DNA of 64,000 nucleotides from Ricinus communis (GCF_019578655.1 NC_063259.1:806001-870000); one strand, 5' to 3'. Numbered from the stretch's first letter, positions 1-12,315 are shown. Notes: generated by a model from the sequence alone, not told the origin. Program-made: numbers and translations.

Positions 1-936
1 GCGAAAGCCCAGAGTTACTCCTTTGTTCTTTGTTATATTAACCTAAAATGGATGATGAATAAATTCTAAACTAACTATTAACTACGAGCTAAGTTCCGAG
101 GGAGATGCAGGAGTAACTGATAAGTGAAATAATCAAGACAAGAAGATAAACCCAAAGAGAATCTAAACTAGTTGGCAATCAAACAAAAGATAAAGGATCG
201 GTGAGTCTAATTATGCTACCCGTGGACGAATTCTTAATCGAATTCGGTTTCTCTCTCGAGATAACCGAATTCCTAAACCTAATAACCTAAAGTTGGAATC
301 TCTTCCTAACGATTGATTCTTAAATTAGCATTAAGCTTTAATCCGCCTCTATTAAGCTTTGTTAATTCTTAATCCGGCTAGTTAATTATCCTTATCTCTA
401 AGCGATTATTAACCAGTTCTTGTTATTCAAAATTCCAATTGCCAAACGGATTTCTCAATCTCATAAAGCAATCTAAACATCACAATTACAACGTCTCATG
501 AATAATGCATAATCTTATTCATACTGAAAACAAGAAGAATACAAAACCAACTCGAACAATCCAACAATATAATATCAAGCCAACATAGTAAAGAAATCCT
601 AATGGATTAAATCAATCTAGCTAATCATGTTCATATTTAAAACAATCTAGGAAATCAATCACAATGAAAGAATAATGAAAATAAAACATGTACACCCTTT
701 TCTCTCGAATTGGATGAATGTGACTCCAAATCCTGGATCTACACTTTGATTAATCTCCCAAACTGCCTCTTGAATTGCTTCCACTACTGTTTTGCACTCG
801 GAACCTTGCGATTCCGGGATTCTTACTCACTGCAACTCTCTCTGGCACTCAGTATTGTGCAGAAAACCGAACTAGCCACTAGGGCTCAATGTCACTTCTT
901 CCCCCCCCTTCTCTCCACTAAGAAAAATTCATTTTT

Positions 937-946
937 CTTATATATT
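937..946 (-). promoter_or_regulatory. TATA-like box of the element A LTR (3' copy)
   Basis: On the minus strand this reads AAATATATAAG, about 7 bp downstream of the last CACGGCC dyad. The same arrangement is at 5641-5648 in the 5' LTR, which would be the active promoter copy. Confidence 0.5.
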
Positions 947-950
947 TAAC

Positions 951-1170
951 TCAGCACGGCCGAAGTCCAGGCCGTGCTGAAACTGTGGATCTCACCAAGT
1001 AGGGTTTCACCACGGCCGTGTTCCTCCCCGTGTTGGTCACCACGGGCCGTGTTTTTCCCCGTGTTGGCCACCACGGGCCGTGCTGAAGGCCGTGGTGGCT
1101 ATGGAAACCGTGCCCAAAGTGCCAATTTCAAGAATCAAAGCCAATGGTTGAGCACGGCCGAGTCCGGTAC
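951..1170. repeat. CACGGCCGTG dyad array, element A 3' LTR
   Basis: Repeated perfect and imperfect dyads sit in an otherwise AT-rich LTR. Examples are an 11-bp-arm inverted repeat at 951-980, CCACGGCCGTG near 1010-1020 and several CACGGGCCGTG copies at 1040-1100. The array continues in degraded form near 1151-1176. Confidence 0.75.
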
Positions 1171-1388
1171 GTGCTCGATGTATGCGGGCTCTTGTCCGAT
1201 CTTGATGAATTCTCGTCCGTTTCCTCACGTATTGATCTATAATTGCTTAAACAACGATGATGGTCCTATAAATGTTCCTGAAATGCAAAAGAACATAAAA
1301 CACGGGTGATCTGGGAATAAAAGCACAATAATTGCTAAGAACATACGCAATAATATGCAAGCAAATATGTGTAAAACTATGCTTATCA

Positions 1389-1405
1389 AATTACCCCACA
1401 CTTAA
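1389..1405 (-). promoter_or_regulatory. Polypurine tract of element A
   Basis: It abuts the 3' LTR and on the minus strand reads AGTGTGGGGTAATT, the position and composition expected for the plus-strand DNA primer. Element B has almost the same tract at 40255-40270. Confidence 0.7.
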
Positions 1406-2874
1406 GCTATTGCTTGTCCTCAAGCAATTAACAACTCAACCCACAAAACTACAGTTAGCAATTCATTTCAGTTTATGCCACTAGTCCACAACAGAGAGTA
1501 TTCAACACATCTCAAAGGATACTCAATCATAAATCAAATTACAAATCATTAACAAAGAATGGAAATAATATTAATGCATGAGTAACTTAAATGACAACTC
1601 AACACCAACATCATGAACCAATGCCTCACAGGGATCACTCAAGTCGCTCAAAGTGTATATTAGGTAAATAACAAATCCCTCAAAGCAAATGCACAAGACC
1701 CGCTCACCATAAGCTTGCTCATAAATCATATCTTCGCTACTGTGAATAAGTAAATACCAAAATCAAAGGGTCTTTACCAAGGTTGAAATGGGGCTAAGGT
1801 AAAGGTACGGAGATTTGGATAGAAGTGTGAAAGTGCTGGAATTCGTTCGATAAACAATAGTATATGCTCAAAGGATTAAATGCCTAAGATCACAAAAAGA
1901 ATCATTCACTAAAATCCCTACTTCATAGAATAACGCTCGCAAATGCTCTAAATCCAATAAAAAGATAAATAATTAAAGAGATTTGTTTATTATATATTCT
2001 TTTTTTCTTCTTTTCTCCTTTTTTTTTATAATAATGAAATAGCAGCTTATTAGCGACCGCTGCATACAACTCGAATAAACATAAAGAATAACAAATACAA
2101 ATTGGATTAAAGGGAGCATTTAAAATATCAAAAAGATTTAGTGAGTTTACCAACATAGCAACTAGCATTTTAATCCCACATATAGTCGAACATATCACAA
2201 AAAGAAATTCCAGCATAAGGGTAAAGGAAATATAAATGTAAAGAATGGTATAATTGAAGTGTATAGGTGTAGATTATGAAGAAAAGGTTAAGGCTCAAAA
2301 ATTGGCTAACTAATGGAAACATAAGGTGGTAGGCTTTTGGTCAAATGTGGGGAATCCTAAATCGCCCAAATCATCTCATGGTATTCACAATATTCATGTA
2401 ACTTCAACATGCATTACAAAGCAAGTTCTAGGAGCAAAGCTAAGTACAATGCACACTCAAACAAGAAATATAAAGAGCATAAGCATAATGAATGCTCAAC
2501 TGGCTCAAAATCTCACTTTCAGGTGTGGTATTAGGTGCAGTTGGTTCGCAACATCATTAATTGAATCATTATTTAAGAAACACATGCATATGATATTATC
2601 AACGTTCTAAGTTAAAATTCGACAATTCGAAAAACAATTAAATAACACCGGTTTAACCCGTAGGGGTTGATGTGTAAAACACCATAAATTGTTTTCCAAG
2701 GACAATGAACAACAAAGAAAAGTAACTACAATTCTATAAATCAAGTCATCAATCGGCTCAAAATTAGCATACTCAAGTGCATAAAAACCTGATGTCCTAA
2801 CATCTCCTAAAAATACACAACACCTAGCCATAGCAATTAAAAATCCATATGAGAGATTAGGGTTTACCCATAAG

Positions 2875-2890
2875 CACCCCACACTTAAAG
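2875..2890 (-). promoter_or_regulatory. Second, internal polypurine-tract-like site of element A
   Basis: The plus strand reads CACCCCACACTTAAAG, nearly the same as the terminal tract at 1391-1405. It lies about 1.5 kb inside the 3' LTR. Element B has an equivalent at 41462-41478, so the position is conserved between two families. Confidence 0.45.
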
Positions 2891-3421
2891 AACACACTTG
2901 TCCTCGGTGTAAAATGTTATGGATACCCCGCATGGAATGCTCAACTAAAAGAACAAAAGCAATACAATCCAAGTGCATGACATGTATGAAAAATAAAGTA
3001 AATAAATACGGAAAAATAAAAAGATCTAGGGGATCGCCCCGATCATCCATCGAGGCCGATGTTGTGGAAATTCGGTGCCTCCTCGGTAGAATCCGAAAAT
3101 AATAAAATAAAGAAATAAAATCAAAACTGAAAATATGAAAACTAAACTAATAAAATGTTTCAAAACAAAAGGTTAAAAAAAAAATTAGAAATTAAAGATA
3201 AAAATTGGGGTGCCTCCCAAAGCGCTTCTTTTGATGTGATGAGTCTTCATTTGGACTCATGGTGAAAGGCAAATGGGCGTGATCGGCGACCATCCATCCT
3301 TCTTCCAAGCAAATGGCTTCAAGTATCCGCTTAGAGGGATAATCGTCAATGTCCTCTTCCGACTATCAAGCAAGCCCGATTATGATGGGCAAGACTACGC
3401 TCCTCGTATAATTGCATGTAG

Positions 3422-3634
3422 TCATGATGCTCTAGGGCTCTTCCAATTTGAAAGCTGAAGTTTCACCAATTGGAAGGATTGACGGTTGGGCAATTTCTTC
3501 AGAACGTCAATGGTTTCCTCTAGTCCTTGTCTTGGTTCACTTGCTAGAAGAAACTCGAGCTCCTCCAAGACTTCTTCATTGGATAACTCATGCTCATCTT
3601 CCATCATCGAACGGACTTGTGGAAAATCCACCAA
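3422..3634 (-). pseudogene. Athila pol fragment (region between protease and reverse transcriptase)
   Basis: This is a 70-codon open stretch with SNEEVLEELEFLLASE near residue 18. It matches the linker of element B (LSNEQVLEQLEHLLAAD, around 47330), which lies between the aspartic protease and reverse transcriptase. The flanking protease and RT domains are absent, so this is a relic left by a large internal deletion. It is probably not a functional protein alone. Further along the minus strand, near 3208-3232, is an Athila-type non-coding segment (GGTGCCTCCCAAAGCGCTT on plus). Confidence 0.5.
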
Positions 3635-3737
3635 AAATTCCTCTAGCGCAACTCGGCATCATCAACTATACATTCCGGTTGGTAGTCTTTCGGAGGGATT
3701 ATGTTTGCCTCTTCCTTTCCCGGTTCCATCTCCATGT

Positions 3738-4229
3738 TCAAGAAATCGTCCGCACATAAGCATCATCGTCAAACATAATAGATAAACCGGAAAAATTCTC
3801 ACCTGAGCATAAGTGGCGAGCGCTCAAATGTTCCTCGGATTTAGTAGCGTTTGATAGAGTTCTCGATTGCTTTTCAGCTAGTAACTTGAAGATTAAGCCT
3901 ACTTGATGCTCTATGTTATTAATCGAGGCTTGTTGATCTTCAAGTATCCTCTCTGTTTGTTGGAATCTATCATCAAGACTTGTAATGAACCTCATCATCG
4001 GCTCTCCAGACACTAACTCTTCATCTTGAGTTGAAGGTGCAAGAGTAGGCTGCTGATGTAGTTCTTCGAGATTCAGTGGTTCCGGGCCATCTAAGCTCCA
4101 TCCATAGGGTGAATGAGTACTCCACTCTTGATTATAGGTGCTTCCATACGAGTCACTTGGCCAGTGCCCGTATAATTCACTGTTCACAGTTATAAGAATA
4201 AGGAGTAAAATCCGGTGCACAATGGACAA
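3738..4229 (-). pseudogene. gag C-terminal fragment of element A
   Basis: A 163-codon open frame. Residues around 55-135 (MMRFITSLDDRFQQTE, QQASINNIEHQVGLI, LLAEKQSRTL, EEHLSARHLCSGE) align in order with the C-terminal gag of element B (MMKFIATSENRFQQTD, QQASIQNLETQIGQL, MMAERQPGTL, REHAKAITLRSGKE). The retrotrans_gag core and zinc knuckle are missing. The first 30 residues look unrelated and may be read-in. It suits a non-autonomous element that keeps a gag piece for RNA structure or by chance. Confidence 0.6.
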
Positions 4230-4236
4230 TCATTAC

Positions 4237-4425
4237 TCAAATGTAAACCACAACAAAATTCATAAAAGACTTGAGATGAAAGGATAGGAGAAGAGAGTTG
4301 ATCGGTAGCCTGCAAAACGATTCCACTCGAGCATCTAAAGATGCACGGGCATCCCAATTTTTAGCACTCTCTTGGTTCCTATTCTCATTTTCCAATGCGT
4401 CATACAAAGATTTTGAGTTTAGCAT
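4237..4425 (-). CDS. Short open frame downstream of the element A primer site
   Basis: A 62-codon frame begins about 165 bp inside the primer site, where gag would start in a full element. The first 38 residues are charged and the last 20 hydrophobic. No similarity to the gag N-terminus of element B is evident. Function is unknown and it may be chance. Confidence 0.2.
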   Translation of the reverse strand: MLNSKSLYDALENENRNQESAKNWDARASLDARVESFCRLPINSLLLSFHLKSFMNFVVVYI

Positions 4426-4589
4426 TGAACCTCCTTATCATTCACTATCCGAATCATAAACTTAAGCTAAATAAATATGTACAAATAAAATAAAATAGAT
4501 AAACAAATAAAAATAAAAATCATAAAATAATAAGAAAGAAAAAAATGGCTAAATTAACAAATAGCAAATTTCACTCTAGTTTTCAAACG

Positions 4590-4608
4590 GATCCCGTAGC
4601 GGCGCCCA
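4590..4608 (-). promoter_or_regulatory. Primer-binding-site-like sequence of element A
   Basis: The minus strand reads TGGGCGCCGCTACGGGATC, 5 bp inside the 5' LTR. It resembles the element B primer site TGGCGCCGTTGCCGGGGA but differs at several positions. Confidence 0.6.
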
Positions 4609-4613
4609 AAACT

Positions 4614-6093
4614 TGATGAGTGCTACTCGTGTTAGCTACAATCTAAGGCGGTGTACCTATCGATGCAGTCCTAGCACTAATGGCGAGTATCAAGGTCGTA
4701 TTCCTCGGAAAGCGAAAGCCCGAGTTACTCCTTTGTTCTTTGTTATATTAACCTAAAATGGATGATGAATAAATTCTAAACTAACTATTAACTACGAGCT
4801 AAGTTCCGAGGGAGATGCAGGAGTAATTGATAAGTGAAATAATCAAGACAAGAAGATAAACCCAAAGAGAATCTAAACTAGTTGGCAATCAAACAAAAGA
4901 TAAAGGATCGGTGAGTCTAATTATGCTACCCGTGGGCGAATTCTTAGCGAATTCGGTTTCTCTCGAGATAACCGAATTCATAAACCTAATAACCTAAAGT
5001 TGGAATCTCTTCCTAACGATTGATTCTTAAATTAGCATTAAGCTTTAATCCGCCTCTATTAAGCTTTATTAATTCTTAATCCAGCTAGTTAATTATCCTT
5101 ATCTCTAAGCGATTATTAACCAATTCTTGTTATTCAAAATTCCAATTGCCAAACGGATTTCTCAATCTCATAAAGCAATCTAAACATCACAATTCACAAC
5201 GTCTCATGAATAATGCATAATCTTATTCATACTGAAAACAAGAAGAATACAAAACCAACTCGAACAATCCAACAATATAATATCAAGCCAACATAGTAAA
5301 GAAATCCCAATGGATTAAATCAATCTAGCTAATCATGTTCATATTTAAAACAATCTAGGAAATCAATCACAATGAAAGAATAATGAAAATAAAACATGTA
5401 CACCCTTTTCTCTCGAATTGGATGAACAGCTCCAAATCTGGATCTACACTTTGATTAATCTCCTAAACTGCCTCTTGAATTGCTTCCACTACTGTTTTGC
5501 ACTCGGAACCTTGCGATTCCGGGATTCTTACTCACTGCAACTCTCTCTGGCACTCAATATTGTGCAGAAAACCGAACTAGCCACTAGGGCTCAATGTCAC
5601 TTCTTTCCCCCCTTCTCTCCACTAAGAAAAATTCATTTTTCTTATATATTTAACTCAGCACGGCCGAAGTCCGAGGCCGTCTTTGGCAGATCTCACAGTA
5701 GGGTTTCACCACGGCCGTGTTCCTCCCCGTGTTGGCCACCACGGGCCGTGTTTTTCCCCGTGTTGGCCACCACGGGCCGTGCTGAAGGCCGTGGTGGCTA
5801 CGGAAACCGTGCCCAAAGTGACAATTTCAAGAATCAAAGCCAATGGTTGAGCACGGCCAGAGTCCAGGCCGTGCTCAATGTATGCATTGCGGGCTCTTGT
5901 CCGATCTTGATGAATTCTCGTCCGTTTCCTCACGTATTGATCTATAATTGCTTAAACAACGATGATGGTCCTATAAATGTTCCTGAAATGCAAAAGAACA
6001 TAAAACACGGGTGATCTGGGAATAAAAGCACAATAATTGCTAAGAACATACGCAATAATATGCAAGTAAATATGTGTAAAACTATGCTTATCA
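4614..6093 (-). repeat. 5' LTR of element A
   Basis: 1480 bp, beginning TGATGAGTGC and ending GCTTATCA. It contains a TATA-like box (5641-5648, minus) and a dyad array at 5654-5876, including GAGCACGGCC...GGCCGTGCTC arms at 5849-5876. It is the complete counterpart of 1-1388. Confidence 0.9.
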
Positions 6094-7202
6094 GTAGCCA
6101 ATTGAGTTATTTGATTGCCTAAATTCTGAATGCTTGACCTTGTTTCCTGTTGAAATTGAAGATTATTATGAGTAAAATTTTTAACAATACCTTTCAAGGA
6201 CATACCTGAATTAGAAGCTTGAGGTTGTCTATTGAAATTCTGGGAAGGATATTTTTGTTGTCCTCCTTGGTTCCCATAGCTCAAATTCGAGTGGTCTCTC
6301 CATCCAGGATTATAATGATTGGAAAAAGGGTCATACTTCCTTTGAGGTTGACCAGCAAATCCACCTAGAGCATTAGCCTCTTGTATTGAGTCTTGTTGCA
6401 ATGTTGGGCACATATCGGTAGGATGTCCTTGGATCGAACATATTCCACAAACTTTTACCATTTGCAATTGCCCTACAGCCATTTGACGAACCAAAGCAGT
6501 TAAATTAGAAATTTAATTTTCAAGATTTTTAGTGCTTACCTCATTAACTCGCCTTGTAGCTCCATCAGCCCTTGTACCAAATTGCTGAGAATTTTCAGCC
6601 ATGTTTGAAATCAATTGCTTGGCTTCTTCAGGTGTCTTGTCTACCAAAGCTCCACCACTTGCTGCATCAATCATGCTCCTATCCGTTGGCAATAATCCTT
6701 CATAGAAGTATTGGATTACGAGTTGTGGAAAGATTTGATGATGTGGGCATTTAGCACACAGTTGCTTGAACCTTTCCCAATATTCATACAATGTTTCTCC
6801 AGTGAACTGTGTTATGCCATAAATTTATTTTTTGATGTTGGCAGCTCTTGTTGCAGGGAAAAACTTGTCTAAGTACAATCTTTTTATCTCATTCTATGTT
6901 GTTATCGAAGCGGAGGGTAGATAATAGAGCCAATCTTTTGCTTTACCCTTCAAAGAAAATGGAAAAGCTCTAAGATTTATTTGCTCTTCTGTTATACCAT
7001 GTGGCTTCATTCCGGAGCATACAATATAGAATTCTTTCAAATGTTTATGAGGATCTTCACCTACACATCCACAAAAAGAAGGGAGTAAGTGAATTAAACC
7101 GGATTTTAACTCGAAATCAACTGCAATATTGGGAAATATAATGCATAAAGGTTGTTGATTTAAATCCGGTGCAGCTAGCTCTTTGAGAATTATGTTTGCC
7201 AT
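6094..7202 (-). pseudogene. gag of Ty3/Gypsy element C, truncated by element A
   Basis: The structural gag protein, which packages element RNA. One frame runs from ATG at 7202 through the retrotrans_gag core (DPHKHLKEFYIVCSG, AFPFSLKGKAKDWLYYLP, YEYWERFKQLCAKCPHH). It continues to a zinc knuckle CGICSIQGHPTDMC (CX2CX4HX4C, near 6410-6455) and is cut at 6093 where element A begins. In-frame stops interrupt it: TAG near 6894 where a Trp codon is expected, TAA near 6823, and TAA near 6513. It belongs to the Athila/Tat-like gag group; no pol is present in the window, since it would lie beyond the left edge. Confidence 0.8.
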
Positions 7203-7407
7203 GTTTTCTGTAACTTCTTGAAAAATAGACGTGTGTCAACAATAGCCAAATCTATTTCCAACTCCTCTATCAGACAATTTTTTCTTTGTCTAGTCTCCTG
7301 TCTTAATCGACGCACTGTCTTCTCAATTTCAGGATTAAACTACAAATCAATATCTTGAGAAGAACGAGTCATAAACAAATAAATTAATCAATGAGAAACT
7401 AAAATAG

Positions 7408-7428
7408 GTTCCCCGACAACGACGCCAA
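7408..7428 (-). promoter_or_regulatory. Primer binding site of element C
   Basis: The minus strand reads TTGGCGTCGTTGTCGGGGAAC, upstream of gag and beside the LTR. It is a variant of the TGGCGCCGTTGCCGGGGA primer site used by element B. Confidence 0.7.
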
Positions 7429-7440
7429 ATTCGAACGGGT

Positions 7441-8826
7441 TGTTGAAGCCTTTCAAAATAAATGACTGATTTTCTTAAACTAATTTGTAGAATTAGTGAA
7501 ACCGGGTCGAATCCTAAGGGAACCAATGTGGATAGCTTCTCAAAGTAAAATAAAAATGGGGGAATTTTGAATGTTTGAATCAAAATTATAAATAAGCAGA
7601 AAATAATGAAGGCTGAATATTAAAGTAAATAAAACTCAATTTTAACAAATTTCCAATTCAAGAGTGCTAATTCCATCCAATTATAATCATGATCATATGC
7701 TAAAATATCAATTCTTCTATTCAAGTACTTAGTCTACTTATTCGAAAAAGCGGTAATAAGTGTAATTCTCCTAATATAATTGACTCAAACCCAACATCCA
7801 AATCAAAATTTACCATTAGTCAACTGGGCACGATAGCGTTCCATATCAACTTAATGATAGCATTAAGAATAATGAGAATGACTAAACCAACATTAATTAA
7901 TTGAGATAACTACAATTGAATTAACCTTGTTCCTTTATTTCCCTAGAGCCTATCATGCAAGCTATGTAATTCAAATAAGCCGTAATCACACACACATGAG
8001 CCAGCTCCTTGCTACTTGTGTCAATCGTTCATGATAATTACGGATCACAAACTCAAAGTTTAGCAATAGAAAAATTAATATCAAAGTTGAGTCGTCAGTT
8101 CAATCAATATCAATAATTCATAAATAATAAGAACAAGAAATAAAGAATACTTGAACTAAAGAAGAATTCTGTTAAGCATAAAGCTTCACAAATCACAATT
8201 GGAATTTATTCACTCTTGAATTAGAAACTAAAAACTTAGCCACTCATGGTGGAGTAAGAATTCACAAGAATTGTAGAGAGTAGAAGAAGGATAAGAATAT
8301 GAATGAATAAAAGTACTTCCAGCCGTCCTTATATAGGAAGTAAAACCCTAAACCCTAATAATAGAATCCTTATAAAAAAGAAATAAGCTTTTTATTTAAT
8401 CTTATCCTTATATGGAAGGATAAGATTAAGAGTGATCTAAATAAATTAAAACCTTAAATACATGGAAGAAAGTTCTATTAATCCAACACTTTCAAAAATA
8501 AAGGAAATCAACTAGGGATAGGTCCACCACAAATTAATCTCTGAAAATTTTGAAGCTCTCTTTCTCATCTTTTAGCAGCTCATGGGACGCAAGGCGTGGT
8601 CACGTCTTGTCGACAGTGATCTTCTGTGCAGATTTTTGCATCTCCTCCAAAAGACTTGGTTTTTGACAAATGATGATTTAAAACATGTCTTTAGGCTGAA
8701 TTTTGCTCCATCTTTGATATTTCATCACCTAAGTCAGAATAAACAGAATTTCCATAATTAAGTACATTATTCAACCAAATTGTAAGGGAATTAAACATAA
8801 TAAATATAACTATTTGTGACCTATCA
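7441..8826 (-). repeat. 5' LTR of element C (borders approximate)
   Basis: Non-coding AT-rich sequence between the primer site and unrelated sequence. It is proposed to run from TGTTGAAGCC to GACCTATCA. No second copy is in the window, so the borders rest on TG/CA ends only; the left border could be a few bases nearer 7430. A TATA-like box (TATATAAG on minus) is at 8328-8335. Confidence 0.5.
8328..8335 (-). promoter_or_regulatory. TATA-like box of the element C LTR
   Basis: TATATAAG on the minus strand, about 1.1 kb upstream of the gag start and inside the proposed LTR. Confidence 0.5.
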
Positions 8827-10084
8827 TATACATATGATTGACGGTTTGCCAACTTAAGAAGACAAGTAATTTCTAAAGTTACTTTTAAATTTTTTTATTT
8901 TTTATTTTTAGTTACTCTTTTTTTTCTTTGTAGTGATTTTGGTATCTTTATAACTTCTTTTGTTGAGTATTTTATATTTGGCAAAGAGATTTTAAATCTA
9001 ATTTTGATATTAATGTGCATAGGAGTATACTTGTTATTTTGTTGTATACATATGCCAAACTTAAGGAAGTGAATGATATTATTAGTGAATCAGAAGGTCT
9101 TGAAGCTAATCAAATGGACAAACGAAGAAGAAGAAGAAGAAGAAGAAGAAGAAGGGGAAAGCAAAAAAAGGCTTTGTACTTGACTAGTTTGTGTAATTGA
9201 TATGTTTTGTATTTTTTCTGTTCTTTTTTTTTCATTTTGTAATTGTTATGAATGATACTTTTAAGTTTAATAGTTTTATTGTTTTATTCTTTTTTGTTAG
9301 TTTTATTTTGTAAATATTTTTTCATAATTTTAATATTTTTAGTTATATTTTTTATATTCGTATTATTAATTTTTTTATAAATTTTTTAATCAGAATTTAT
9401 TTTATTATTTGATTTCTTTTATATATATTACACATATTCCTTACATATACTTAATGATATATAATTATTTTTTAGAATGTATACTAAGTTATGCATAATT
9501 TGTATCATTTGCTGATATACATTTTATTTTATATATTGGACAAACTTAAAAATAATATTACTTTTTGATTTGAAATATTAAGATTAAATCAGCCAACTGT
9601 AAAATTATTATAAAAATTATTTAAAAAATCATAATTATTTCTATAAAGATATTATATTCTTTTATTATTTTAATATTTACATTTTATAATGTTATTTAAT
9701 CTATAGTAAAGAAAAAATATCTAAAGTATCTTATCATATCTTTTACCTACTGTATACTAAAATGTTTAAAATGTATATCGTTTACCATTATTTTGTTATG
9801 AATATAACCTGTTTTATTTATACACATCATTCAATAATTTCATAAAATATAATAACATCTGTAATAATAATAATAGAGGGAAAGTTCATAATAATAATAA
9901 ATGCTATTTTTTAAAAGATTTAAACAAATCAATCGCTTTAGATGTATAAATGAAAATAAGATGAATATTTTATACTTGAAAATAAATGAGTATCAAATCG
10001 ATTTCTCTTTGGTAGATTTCTGCATATTTTTTTGTTATGTCTGGCTTGTCCATATCTTCCACACTTATTTTTATTTTTATTCTC
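8827..10084. other. AT-rich spacer with a GAA microsatellite
   Basis: Mostly low-complexity AT-rich sequence. A short open frame (9015-9200, plus) ends in an Arg run made by the GAA/AGA repeat, followed by GKQKKALYLTS. I do not recognise it and treat it as chance or a relic. Confidence 0.5.
9124..9154 (+). repeat. (GAA)n microsatellite, about 10 units
   Basis: Uninterrupted GAA/AGA triplets. Confidence 0.9.
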
Positions 10085-12315
10085 CTATACTCTCTTGATT
10101 CTTCTTCTTTAGGTCTTCATACTTTTATCATTTTTTATGATGGTAGAGCAAGTGTTTCTTTGATCTTAATTGGTAAATTTCAGTTTCTTTGATTGGTAAT
10201 TGGATCTTGACTCATCTCCTTCAATATTGTTAATTCATGTTGACATGGAATCTCATCAACTTGAAACCGATTGTATGTGCATGACTTTTCTTTCATGTTC
10301 ACAATATGTCTTTTTATTTTTATATACATTAAATAATTTATTATTTGACGGTTTCCCTATTTTTAGATTTTAGAAAATTAGTTTCAACTATTTAATTGTT
10401 ATAATCATAAATAATTTGTATTATTGGAAAATATATCAAACATGTATTAGAAGTATACAAAAGTATAGTTTTAATATATGAACTAATATACAATTTTGAG
10501 ATTTACCTTTAGTTTGAAAGATTGAATGTAGTTTTTAGTGAGCAGATTTTTAGATTTTTTTGCTAGCTTTGTGAATATTGATTTTGCAATGTTCTTGTTT
10601 ATGTAATTCTATTCTTGAACTAGAACATGCAGGTATTCTAGTAAGGTTATAATTGGTAGCTCTCTCGCTGCCTTGTTTGTTGCATTCATTATACTTGAGT
10701 ATCTGTTATTGATAGAAAAAGCTCTAGCTCATCTATGATATCCAACATTACTCAAATATGGTCGAAGCCGTTTATCCACTTTGTCTAACTATTTCATATG
10801 ATAGCTAACTGCTCAATTGTATATGCTTTTACAGCTACAAAAAATAAGTCCTTAATCTTCTTTGTGTTTTTTTTGAAGTTAGTCTTTAGATTATTCAACA
10901 AAATAAAATATACAAACTCCATGGCTAACTTTAGGATATACTTTCTTTATGGTTGTTTCAATGCTTTCGTGTCTGTCTGATATTATACACATTCATTCTA
11001 TATATCAAAATATTTTTCTAATTCTTATTAAGAACCATTCTCAAGATAGATCATTTTTTAAATCTACTACAGAGAATGCTAAAGGAAAAATCTAACTCGT
11101 TGTATCTTATGTTGTAGCTGTTAGTAGTGTACTGCCATATATTGCTTTCAGAAATATCCCATCCACAATCATAATAAGTTTGCAATATTTCTATCATTTT
11201 ATCAATTCATCAAGAGCCCTAAAGAGGTAGAGGAATGTGTTGTCTTTTTTGTTTCAAACTCAATAAAAGATCTTAGGTTTATAATATTTAACATATGCAA
11301 AAAACTTGGAATCATTGCATAAGACTCATTTGGGTTATCTCTTATATTTTGCATTGCTTTTTCCTTTGAACTCCATGCTTTTAAATAGCTTAGAGAGACT
11401 TCATAATCCTCTTTGATGTCTCTATCAATATCAGATGGTGTGTATATTGTTTTTTTATTGAGGTACTTTGATTTTATATAATCAACAACTATACTTGTAG
11501 TTGCTTGCCAATGATCGTTTAATATTAGTTCTAATAGGCATATGTGGATGTTATTGAACTTCTAAACTACAAACATCAATGTATTTTCTCTTTTTGATGC
11601 TCTTAATTGCCACTTGAAATTCTCATCTAAACATTTAACAATATATTTCACATTATATTTTTTTTACCTTAAATTGGAAATGGTTACTGATTGCATAGAA
11701 ACTCAAGACTGTTTTGAAGGTTTCTTTGTCTTTATAACCTGTCCTTCTTCAATTTGTGTATGCCTTATGTTGCTGATGATGCTTGATTCCACACTTTCAT
11801 TTTCAACTTCATCTTCTTCAGTTTTTTTTACTTTCTTCTATTATTCCTTTACTTATCATATTTGTATATTGCATAAAATTTTGAATGGTATCTGTTTGTA
11901 TACATTTGTTGAATTCTGTTCAGATATAGTATTCGAAGATCTTGGAGCAGGTTCAATTCCTGCCACTTGTAGATTTGTCGTTGAACATGATATAAAAAAT
12001 GTATTCTATAGTCTTGTATCCTCATTTATGCATAAAGGATATCTTGTAAAATTTGATTCTTTTTTTTAAGTCCAAGTAAAATAAAATTTTTTTATCGTCT
12101 TCCATCTTTAATGGTGGATAACCATTTTTCCTTTGATACTGTATCTCTATTTTTGTTTCCTTTTTGTTGATTTTCAATTGCTTTGACATTATATTCAATA
12201 GATCATCATAACTCCAATTGCTTAGAATAAAGATTTCATTTACTTCAAAATCAATGTAATTCATACTTTCATCCCATTTTCTCGTATGTTGTATAAATAT
12301 TGGTACTGTGCTCAT
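10085..12315 (-). pseudogene. MULE3: Mutator-like (MuDR-type) transposase relic
   Basis: Cut-and-paste transposase of the Mutator superfamily, broken by many stops and shifts. From 12315 down the minus strand: N-terminal PB1-like segment (IEIQYQRKNGYPPLKMEDD, 12022-12315); pre-DDE region with YTPSDIDRDIKEDYEVSLSY and NESYAMIPSFLHML (near 11300-11450); DDE core with VDGIFLKAIYGSTLL (near 11140-11165) and FSVVDLKND; INNRYS region near 10720; and a SWIM zinc finger (CTYNRF...IPCQH, near 10230-10280). The order matches MULE2, its closest relative here. The second SWIM Cys is Tyr (TAC at 10273-10275). No terminal inverted repeats were identified. Confidence 0.8.

Larger units (their letters stand above)
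1..1388 (-). repeat. 3' LTR of element A (first ~98 bp outside the window)
   Basis: It matches 4712-6093 nearly base for base and ends in GCTTATCA at 1388. A GC-rich block at 951-1170 holds CACGGCC/GGCCGTG dyads, including an inverted repeat with 11-bp arms at 951-980. A minus-strand TATA-like box lies at 937-946. Confidence 0.9.
1..6093 (-). mobile_element. Element A: non-autonomous Athila-like Ty3/Gypsy element, left end cut by the window
   Basis: Two near-identical long repeats (1-1388 and 4614-6093) flank a 3.2-kb interior. The primer-binding-site-like sequence lies beside the right LTR and the polypurine tract beside the left LTR, so the element reads on the minus strand. The interior keeps only short gag-like and post-protease-like coding remnants related to element B; no reverse transcriptase, RNase H or integrase was seen. 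It is therefore inferred to depend on an autonomous Athila relative. The right end interrupts the gag frame of element C, so A inserted into C. The expected target duplication on the right is GTAGC (6094-6098); its partner lies outside the window. LTR similarity suggests a fairly recent insertion. Confidence 0.85.

Noticed and set aside
974..1309. 111-codon plus-strand frame in the element A LTR
   Set aside because: Created by the GC-rich dyad array, antisense to the element; a frame over the same block recurs in the other LTR only because the LTRs are copies.
2607..3050. 147-codon minus-strand frame in element A
   Set aside because: Lies in the conserved non-coding 3' part of the element and spans the internal purine tract; composition looks like chance and no family resemblance was seen.
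9124..9154. Direct repeats that might suggest a CRISPR array or satellite (here and in the dyad arrays)
   Set aside because: GAA tracts are simple microsatellites and the dyads are degenerate LTR motifs; CRISPR is not expected in plant DNA.
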